The translations under genes were made by a program, and so were the position numbers. Source: Saprospiraceae bacterium (GTDB lineage Bacteria; Bacteroidota; Bacteroidia; Chitinophagales; Saprospiraceae). Taken from it: DNA of 6,533 nt. The notes below the pieces were generated by a model. That model was not told the DNA's origin. It made no database searches and worked only from the letters and a program-made list of their open reading frames with translations. Positions 1 to 5,459 of this stretch are shown piece by piece; the first letter of the stretch is position 1; each line of letters begins with the position of its first letter. The stretch is from the NCBI GenBank assembly GCA_027031145.1, contig JALVEG010000632.1, forward strand, positions 1 through 6,533, read 5' to 3'.

Positions 1-97
1 TAAAATGCTTTGGATATTGATAAATAGCAGATAATCAAATATTTACTGATTGTGTTATATTTTTATTATTTTTTTATAAAATAAAAATTTTAAACAG
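1..97. other. AT-rich upstream region of the sulfatase gene
   Basis: No gene is visible in this short stretch. It is extremely AT-rich, with a long T-run region at about 59-75 and an A-rich segment just before the ATG at 98. There is no Shine-Dalgarno-like purine block, which fits Bacteroidota translation starts. A TTG at 50-52 and a TATTTTTT at 67-74 loosely resemble -33 and -7 elements, but they are only 14 bases apart, shorter than normal, so I do not call a promoter. The end of an upstream gene could lie just outside the window, and the sulfatase may be read from an upstream operon. Confidence 0.4.
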
Positions 98-1567
98 ATG
101 AAAAAATTACTTTTATTAATTGCGGTTATTTCCATTTTCGGAAATATTTCCTGCAATAACGATTCAAAAGGAAATAACACGGAAAAAAGCTCTGTTAATC
201 ATCCTAAAAATATCCTTTTCATTGCAGTTGATGATCTCAAACCATTATTAGGTTGCTACGGTACACCATTGGTAAAAACACCCAATATTGACAAATTGGC
301 TTCACAGGGTTTTGTTTTGAAAAATAATCATTGCCAACAAGCGGTCTGTGGTCCTTCACGTGCAAGTATTTTAACAGGTAAACGACCCGATTACACCAAA
401 GTATGGGATCTGAAAACATTGATCAGAGATAAAAATCCCGATATTGTGACAATGCCTCAATATTTCAAGCAATTGGGATATCAGACTGCTGCTGTCGGGA
501 AAGTATTCGATTACAGATCGGTTGATGAACTCAATGATTCTATTTCATGGACATACAGATACGATAATTTTAAACACAATAGTAAAATTGGTAAAGAATA
601 TGTCAAATCTAAAGAAAGAGTATCCTATGAAGTTACAAATGTACCGGATAGCATGACTGCCGATGGTGAGGTGGTAAGAAGAAGTACAAGATATTTAAGG
701 AAATTTGCAAAGCAGGATAAACCTTTTTTCCTTGCAGTAGGATTTTATAAACCTCACTTGCCATTTGTTGTTCCTCAAAAATATTGGGATATGTATGATG
801 GAAAAGTGAAATTGCCGGAATACAGAAAAGCCCCGGAAGGAGCTCCAAAATATGCCACTCAACCTAGTTGGGAACTAAGGGGCGGATATGTTGATATTCC
901 CAAGGATTATGATGTGGAAATTCCTGATCAGAAACAATTAAATCTGATACATGGATATTATGCTTGTGTTTCATTTATTGATCAACAAATAGGAAACGTT
1001 TTGAATGAATTGGACAGATTGGGATTAAGGGAAAGTACTGTTATTGTATTGTGGGGTGATCACGGATGGCATCTTGGGGACCATGATATGTTTTGCAAAC
1101 ATACCAATTATGAACAAGCTACACGTTCTCCTTTGATTTTCTCTACTTATAAAGGTGAAACCGGTTCATCTGATTCTCCTACTGAATTTGTAGATGTATA
1201 TCCGACCCTCTGTGATTTGGCAGGAGTTAAGACTCCAAATGATCTTGACGGGAAAAGTCTTGTTCCATTATTTGAAGGAAAGGTAAAGAAGATTAAAGAT
1301 TATGCTGTCAGCCAATTTCCGCGGGAAGGGAATAAAATGGGCTATGCATTTCGTGATGAAAGATACAGATATGTTATTTGGGTAAAAGATCATTTTAATT
1401 CGGAAAAGCATTTTGATGAGTCCCTTATTGATGCGGAAGAACTATACGATTATAAAACAGATCCATTGGAGAAGAAAAACCTTGTATCTGAAAATAAATA
1501 TTTGGAAATAACTTCAAAATTCAGGAAGGAGGCAAAAGCGTTTTTTAAGAAATTTGAAAAGAAATAA
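98..1567 (+). CDS. Sulfatase lipoprotein, iduronate-2-sulfatase-like (type I, formylglycine-dependent)
   Basis: This 489-residue protein should hydrolyse sulfate esters on a sulfated glycan. Residues 1-18 are a lipoprotein signal peptide with lipobox NISC and lipidated Cys19. The catalytic domain starts near residue 38 with NILFIAVDD. Asp45 and Asp46 are metal ligands. The sulfatase signature AVCGPSRASILTG places the formylglycine precursor at Cys84, in the CxPSR form. Lys135, His220 (in YKPHLPF), Asp321-His322 (in WGDHGWHLGDH) and Lys334 fit the remaining metal and sulfate ligands. The C-terminal AEELYDYKTDP block is also typical. Sequences such as LGCYG, QQAVC, VGKVF, PFFLAVG and ATRSPLIF match human iduronate-2-sulfatase closely from memory, pointing to SulfAtlas S1_7. 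Length is normal for a bacterial member. Oddity: position 138 is Asp where the human enzyme has an active-site His. Activity needs a maturase not seen here. The family is secure; the substrate (2-sulfated uronic acid) is inferred. There is no acidic cluster after Cys19, so a periplasmic location is likely. Confidence 0.95.
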   Translation: MKKLLLLIAVISIFGNISCNNDSKGNNTEKSSVNHPKNILFIAVDDLKPLLGCYGTPLVKTPNIDKLASQGFVLKNNHCQQAVCGPSRASILTGKRPDYTKVWDLKTLIRDKNPDIVTMPQYFKQLGYQTAAVGKVFDYRSVDELNDSISWTYRYDNFKHNSKIGKEYVKSKERVSYEVTNVPDSMTADGEVVRRSTRYLRKFAKQDKPFFLAVGFYKPHLPFVVPQKYWDMYDGKVKLPEYRKAPEGAPKYATQPSWELRGGYVDIPKDYDVEIPDQKQLNLIHGYYACVSFIDQQIGNVLNELDRLGLRESTVIVLWGDHGWHLGDHDMFCKHTNYEQATRSPLIFSTYKGETGSSDSPTEFVDVYPTLCDLAGVKTPNDLDGKSLVPLFEGKVKKIKDYAVSQFPREGNKMGYAFRDERYRYVIWVKDHFNSEKHFDESLIDAEELYDYKTDPLEKKNLVSENKYLEITSKFRKEAKAFFKKFEKK

Positions 1568-1655
1568 GCTGCGGACATACCGAATAATATATTTATTGAC
1601 AAGGGAAATAAAAATTATGGGCTAGAAGGGTATGAAATTTTTGAATATATACTTC
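1568..1655. other. Spacer after the sulfatase, no gene seen
   Basis: No credible coding region is visible. An AT-only dyad, AATAA...TTATT at about 1583-1597, is too weak to call a terminator. There is no GC-rich stem followed by a T-run, so the end of the sulfatase transcript cannot be placed. The only reading frame, starting at the ATG at 1632, is ten codons long and ends at the edge of the repeat. Confidence 0.5.
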
Positions 1656-1713
1656 CTTTTTTAGCACCCATCCCCCCAGTTAAACATTTCATTAGTTTCA
1701 CGGGGTAAACCAG

Positions 1714-1736
1714 CCCTTCCCTCAGCGAGGGAAGGG
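1714..1736. repeat. GC-rich mini-hairpin A within the composite repeat
   Basis: This is a perfect 10-base-pair stem: CCCTTCCCTC at 1714-1723, loop AGC, GAGGGAAGGG at 1727-1736. It is followed by a tail (1741-1751, GTGGATGTGCT) that resembles the tail after the second mini-hairpin. The tail is also complementary to 1663-1673 apart from two extra bases. No T-run follows, so it is unlikely to be a classical intrinsic terminator. Confidence 0.8.
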
Positions 1737-1880
1737 AGAAGTGGATGTGCTTAATCGTAAGGAAAAGCTACAATCGTTTTCTCTTGTTTTAACTGAAATG
1801 GTATTTTTTATGAAAAAGAAGTGGAGCTATTGTGGTTTACCCCGTGAAATCAACGAAGTATTTCACTGGGGGTTGCAACT

Positions 1881-1900
1881 TCCTCCCTTGTAAGGGAGGA
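1881..1900. repeat. GC-rich mini-hairpin B within the composite repeat
   Basis: This is a perfect 9-base-pair palindrome, TCCTCCCTT and AAGGGAGGA, separated by GT. The tail GAGGTGGGTTCT (1903-1914) follows. It has the same layout and orientation as hairpin A plus its tail, but a different stem sequence. Hairpin-plus-tail units of this kind resemble REP elements in general form; membership of a named family cannot be shown here. Confidence 0.75.
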
Positions 1901-1964
1901 TTGAGGTGGGTTCTAAAAAAGCTATGAAAATATTATGATGCAAATATGGAGTTTTGATTTTATT

Positions 1965-2019
1965 TACACAAATTTTTAACTTGTGTAGTTACTATATAGT
2001 GACTGTCCGAAAACAGACA
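1965..2019. promoter_or_regulatory. Cluster of three adjacent dyad symmetries upstream of the SusC-like gene
   Basis: Three symmetric elements lie almost end to end. TACACAA (1965-1971) and TTGTGTA (1981-1987) form a perfect 7-base inverted repeat around 9 bases. At 1987-2004 there is a near-palindrome matching at 16 of 18 positions, with the perfect core ACTATATAGT (1991-2000). At 2004-2019, TGTCCGAAAACAGACA is a 16-base dyad with TGTC/GACA ends, imperfect within. Such arrangements can be operators for dimeric regulators, and the location about 250-300 bases before the SusC-like start suits PUL control. No regulator gene is in the window, so the role is inferred. Confidence 0.4.
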
Positions 2020-2045
2020 ACTTTTAACCGAAATATGAATATAGG

Positions 2046-2099
2046 TTTCGTTATGATAAATCTTAATTTTTTTTTGCTAAAAGATGTGTCATAACGAAA
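2046..2099. repeat. Strong stem-loop / perfect 11-base inverted repeat upstream of the SusC-like gene
   Basis: TTTCGTTATGA (2046-2056) is exactly inverted at 2089-2099. The stem continues inward with a possible G-U pair (2057/2088), an A-T pair (2058/2087), one mismatch (2059/2086) and five more pairs (ATCTT 2060-2064 with AAGAT 2081-2085), leaving a 16-base T-rich loop (2065-2080). As RNA this would be a 19-position stem with one mismatch. It has no T-run after the 3' arm, so it is not a normal terminator. It could be a 5'-leader structure, a protein-binding site, or a small recombination site; the sequence alone does not decide. Confidence 0.65.
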
Positions 2100-2193
2100 G
2101 AAATAAGGACAGGGAGATGTTTTTATCATTTGGTTAGTCATATTGTAATCAAATTTGACAATAATTATACCTTTTTTGATAATTCAAGTGCTA

Positions 2194-2221
2194 TTGTTTA
2201 ATGATAGAATTAGTTATTTTG
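2194..2221 (+). promoter_or_regulatory. Candidate Bacteroidota-type promoter for the SusC-like/SusD-like operon
   Basis: A TTG at 2194-2196 lies 18 bases before TATTTTG at 2215-2221. This approximates the Bacteroidota primary sigma pattern (-33 TTTG or TTG, then -7 TAnnTTTG), with the -7 box one base short. Transcription would start near 2228, leaving a leader of about 35 bases before the ATG at 2263. Such AT-rich matches occur by chance in this DNA. If the real promoter lies further upstream, the stem-loop at 2046-2099 would be transcribed. Confidence 0.3.
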
Positions 2222-2262
2222 GGAAAATTATTAAATATTTTATAACAAAAACAAAAAAACGG

Positions 2263-5200
2263 ATGAAAACTAAATTTTTTATTTTAATTGCTTTATCATT
2301 TTTGTTTATAAACCTTGGTCTCAGTCAGAGGCTGATAAAGGGGAAAGTGATAGACAAACAGACCAAAGAGCCTTTGATAGGTGCATCGGTTGTAATTCCC
2401 AATTTCAATAAAGGGACGATTACGGATATTGATGGAAAATTTGAATTGGAAATTCCGAAAGATGTTAAAAGGATCAAAGTATCGTATATCGGATACAAAA
2501 ACAAAAATGTCGAAATATCAGCTGATAAAAATGATTATATTATCAGATTGATTTCAGGGGAAATGCTTGATGAGGTTGTAATAGTCGGGTATGGAAATAT
2601 GAAAAAAAGTGATTTGACAGGATCGGTTACAAAATTGATCGAAGATGTTAAAACAGCAAGGCAGTATAGCGGAGTTGATGAATTGTTACAGGGGCGTATT
2701 GCCGGAGTTCAGGTATCTTCAAATGCAGGATCTCCAAATGGAGCGATAAGTGTTAGAATAAGGGGAACAAATAGTTTAAGAGGAAATAACGAACCGCTTT
2801 ATGTGGTAGATGGTGTTATCATTAATTCTGCCGGAGAAGATGTCCTTGATGCATCAAACGATGCCAATGAAATCCAAACTGCACAGAACGGATTGACAGG
2901 TCTAAATCCACGTGATATAAAAAGTATTGAGATATTGAAAGATGCGTCTGCTACTGCAATTTATGGATCCAGAGGTGCAAATGGAGTTGTTTTAATCACT
3001 ACCAAAGGTGGAACAGATACTGAAGGAAATGACAGGGTAAATGCTTATTCAACAACGTCATTCCATAATACAACTAAGAGAATAAATGTTTTGGATCCTC
3101 TTACTTTTGCAAAATATCAAAATGAATCAAATGCATATTTGGGCTTTGATCCGAGATATCAGATTGACGGTGACAATATTTATTCCATAAAATCTTATTC
3201 GGATACAAATGTTGTTACAAATCCATATCCGGCAAAACAAGTAGATTGGCAGGATGAGATTTATCATCAGGGAATAACATATAGCACAGGTTTTTCTATT
3301 GCAGGAAAGAAAAACAAGACCTCATATTATTTCTCTTCAGGTTATAACGATGTGAAAGGGATTGTTGAAACTACCAGGTTGAGGACAGGTGATTTGAGAT
3401 TGAATTTGAATTCAAAAGTTTCACCGAGATTGACACTGGACAATAGAATAGCCTTAACATATCAACAGGGTACGTTTGCTCAGGCAGGAAGTAAATCAGG
3501 AGGTAACAGAAGTTTCACCAAGCAGGTTTTAACATACAGACCTCTTATTGATTCATTGGAAGAATCTGATGACAATGATCTTGAAATATCAAATCCTTAT
3601 GCATGGCTTACTGATTTTGATGATATAATTAAGGAAACCAGAGTAAATGTTTCTACCTCACTGGAATATAAAATACTGAAAGGACTTAGTTATAAATTAA
3701 GAGGAGGAGCTGATTTTAGATTAAAAGACAGAAACAGATGGTATGGAACAAGTATTTTTAAAGGGGGCGTACAAAATGGTGTAGCCAATTATTCCGATTT
3801 GAACAGAAAATCATATACTTTAGATAATTTGCTTACTTATAACAGAACGTTTAATAAAGTACACAAATTGAACTCAGTTGTCGGGGTCACTTACGATGGT
3901 TCTAATAAATCTAATGAAATATTTGAAATCACTGATTTTCCTATTAAAACATTAAGATCATCAGCACCTCAGTTAGGGCAGGTAGTCACTCAGCCCAGAG
4001 CTATATTTAAGGAAGATGAAGCTATTTTTTCAGGTCTTGGCAGAATCAATTACAGTTATAGAAATAAGTATATTTTAACTGCAACTTTCAGGGCGGATAA
4101 ATCATCAAAATTTACTAAAGGCAAACAATGGGGATATTTTCCTTCAATGGCATTTGCATGGAGATTGGGTGAAGAGGATTTCATAAAGAATCTTGATGTC
4201 TTTTACAATCTCAAATTGCGTTTGGGTTGGGGTGTGACAGGAAATCAGGCAATAAGACCTTATCAAACACTTTCTACTTATTTTACTGATTATTATGTTG
4301 ATGCGGACGGAAACACCATTATCGGAAGTGCTCCCGCAAGAATTGCAAATCCTAATCTTACATGGGAATCAACTGAACAATATAATGCAGGTGCTGATAT
4401 TTCCATACTTGATGGCAATTTAAGTCTTACTGTTGATGCATATTATAAACGAACAAAAGATTTATTGCAAAATATCAATTTGCCGACATCGACAGGTTTT
4501 AAATTTATGACTGTTAACAGGGGAGAACTTGAAAATAAAGGGTTGGAATTGTCTCTTGATGCAATTCTTTTTCATAAAAAAGATATGGATTTCTCAATGG
4601 GAAGTCATATAGCTTTCAATCGCAACAAAGTTATATCTCTGGGACTACCTGCATCAACGGTTTGGATTGACGGTAAAGAAAGAAGTGAAGTGTTTTATTA
4701 TGGCAATACCGTTTCCACAGGAACATATTTCAAAGCTCCTGCAAATATTTTTATGGAAGGACAACCGATAGGAATGTTTTGGGGATATGAGACAAACGGT
4801 GTATATAAAGATGCTGAATCGGCTTCTGCCGGACCTACATACAAAGGAAATCCAAACCAAGCCGGTGATCTTGTTTTTGTAGATCAAAATGGAGATGGTA
4901 ACATTGATTCGGATGACAGGACTTTTATCGGTAATCCAAACCCTGATTTTAATTATGGTTTTGATTTTTCATTCAGTTATAAGAGATTTTCGATAAAAGC
5001 ATTATTTGACGGAGTATATGGAAATGATATTGCAAATGGTTATAATCTCGAATTGGGATTTGCAGAAGCTCAGTTTAAAAATATATTGACTGATGCTTAC
5101 GAAAATGCCTGGAGACCTGAAAGTCCGGATAATTCCAGACCTAGAATTGGTTATGATCTGATGCATCAAGGATTTGTAGATCTTATCGTTGAAGACGGTA

Positions 5201-5433
5201 GCTATTTCAGATTGAATATTCTTACCTTATCTTATGATATTCCTGTGAAAAAATCTCTTATGAACAGTTTAAATGTTTACGTATCAGGACGTAACCTGTT
5301 CTATTTCACCAAATATTCCGGATATGAACCACAGGTTACCAGCTTTTTGTATGACGGAACAATAATGGGAGTTGACTGGGTAGGAACTCCGAATGTCAGG
5401 ACTGTTTTGTTTGGAATCAATTTAGGATTTTAA
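2263..5433 (+). CDS. SusC-like TonB-dependent outer-membrane transporter (SusC/RagA family)
   Basis: This 1056-residue protein should import oligosaccharides across the outer membrane with its SusD-like partner. The ATG at 2263 is chosen because residues 1-22 (MKTKFFILIALSFLFINLGL then SQ) form a clear signal peptide. The frame opens at a TTG at 2155, but those 36 extra residues have no family counterpart and would bury the signal. Residues 24-90 are a carboxypeptidase-regulatory-like beta-sandwich domain (KGKVIDKQTKEPLIGASV, then DIDGKFEL, then VSYIGYK). A TonB-box-like DEVVIVGYG is at 103-111. The plug follows with LTGSV (119), QGRIAGVQVSS (from 143), RIRG (165), PLYVVDG (178-184) and the NPRDIKSIEILKDASATAIY signature starting at 215. 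The remainder is a beta-barrel ending in a C-terminal Phe (GINLGF). An EF-hand-like loop is at 874-885 and GNPNPDFNYGF at 890-900, both usual in SusC proteins. Length is typical. The starch gene name is not applied because the substrate is unknown. The SusD-like gene follows after 26 bases, so co-transcription is expected. Confidence 0.96.
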   Translation: MKTKFFILIALSFLFINLGLSQRLIKGKVIDKQTKEPLIGASVVIPNFNKGTITDIDGKFELEIPKDVKRIKVSYIGYKNKNVEISADKNDYIIRLISGEMLDEVVIVGYGNMKKSDLTGSVTKLIEDVKTARQYSGVDELLQGRIAGVQVSSNAGSPNGAISVRIRGTNSLRGNNEPLYVVDGVIINSAGEDVLDASNDANEIQTAQNGLTGLNPRDIKSIEILKDASATAIYGSRGANGVVLITTKGGTDTEGNDRVNAYSTTSFHNTTKRINVLDPLTFAKYQNESNAYLGFDPRYQIDGDNIYSIKSYSDTNVVTNPYPAKQVDWQDEIYHQGITYSTGFSIAGKKNKTSYYFSSGYNDVKGIVETTRLRTGDLRLNLNSKVSPRLTLDNRIALTYQQGTFAQAGSKSGGNRSFTKQVLTYRPLIDSLEESDDNDLEISNPYAWLTDFDDIIKETRVNVSTSLEYKILKGLSYKLRGGADFRLKDRNRWYGTSIFKGGVQNGVANYSDLNRKSYTLDNLLTYNRTFNKVHKLNSVVGVTYDGSNKSNEIFEITDFPIKTLRSSAPQLGQVVTQPRAIFKEDEAIFSGLGRINYSYRNKYILTATFRADKSSKFTKGKQWGYFPSMAFAWRLGEEDFIKNLDVFYNLKLRLGWGVTGNQAIRPYQTLSTYFTDYYVDADGNTIIGSAPARIANPNLTWESTEQYNAGADISILDGNLSLTVDAYYKRTKDLLQNINLPTSTGFKFMTVNRGELENKGLELSLDAILFHKKDMDFSMGSHIAFNRNKVISLGLPASTVWIDGKERSEVFYYGNTVSTGTYFKAPANIFMEGQPIGMFWGYETNGVYKDAESASAGPTYKGNPNQAGDLVFVDQNGDGNIDSDDRTFIGNPNPDFNYGFDFSFSYKRFSIKALFDGVYGNDIANGYNLELGFAEAQFKNILTDAYENAWRPESPDNSRPRIGYDLMHQGFVDLIVEDGSYFRLNILTLSYDIPVKKSLMNSLNVYVSGRNLFYFTKYSGYEPQVTSFLYDGTIMGVDWVGTPNVRTVLFGINLGF

Positions 5434-5459
5434 TTTATTATCAATAAAAAATATAGAAA

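Larger units (their letters stand above)
1656..1921. repeat. Composite inverted-repeat element (REP/MITE-like), about 266 bp
   Basis: Two long imperfect inverted arms flank a central segment. The outer ends, 1656-1670 and 1907-1921, match 14 of 15 bases (CTTTTTTAGnACCCA inverted). Next, CCCCCAGT at 1673-1680 pairs perfectly with 1865-1872. Then 1681-1712 pairs with 1833-1864 at 26 of 32 positions, including a perfect 17-base core (1696-1712 with 1833-1849, TTTCACGGGGTAAACCA inverted). Each half also carries its own GC-rich mini-hairpin (1714-1736 and 1881-1900). The right arm has about 34 extra bases (1873-1906, containing its mini-hairpin) between its outer and middle blocks, so the arms are not simple mirror images. 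No coding sequence lies inside and no target-site duplication is obvious. It is probably a non-autonomous intergenic repeat or two REP-like units in a composite. Multicopy status cannot be tested here. It is not a standard terminator, because the 3' arm ends in an A-run. Confidence 0.8.

Noticed and set aside
237..419. Minus-strand open frame of 60 codons inside the sulfatase gene
   Set aside because: It lies fully opposite the well-conserved sulfatase catalytic region, has no recognisable domain and is a shadow frame.
633..848. Minus-strand open frame of 71 codons inside the sulfatase gene
   Set aside because: Opposite a conserved sulfatase segment, with no family features; a shadow frame.
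1632..1664. Ten-codon frame with ATG starting at 1632
   Set aside because: Too short, ends at the edge of the repeat, and has no supporting start context.
1714..1736. Intrinsic terminator for the sulfatase gene
   Set aside because: The stem is strong but is followed by GAGAAGTGG instead of a T-run. It is about 150 bases past the stop and is part of a larger repeat.
1656..1921. CRISPR array or insertion sequence with a transposase
   Set aside because: There are no regularly spaced direct repeats and no transposase coding sequence; the structure is inverted-arm and hairpin based.
2155..2262. N-terminal extension of the SusC-like frame back to a TTG codon
   Set aside because: The 36 extra residues are an accidental open stretch in AT-rich DNA. 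The ATG at 2263 begins a canonical signal peptide and gives the usual domain spacing.
4654..4887. Minus-strand open frame of 77 codons inside the SusC-like gene
   Set aside because: Opposite the beta-barrel coding sequence, with an unconvincing protein composition; a shadow frame.
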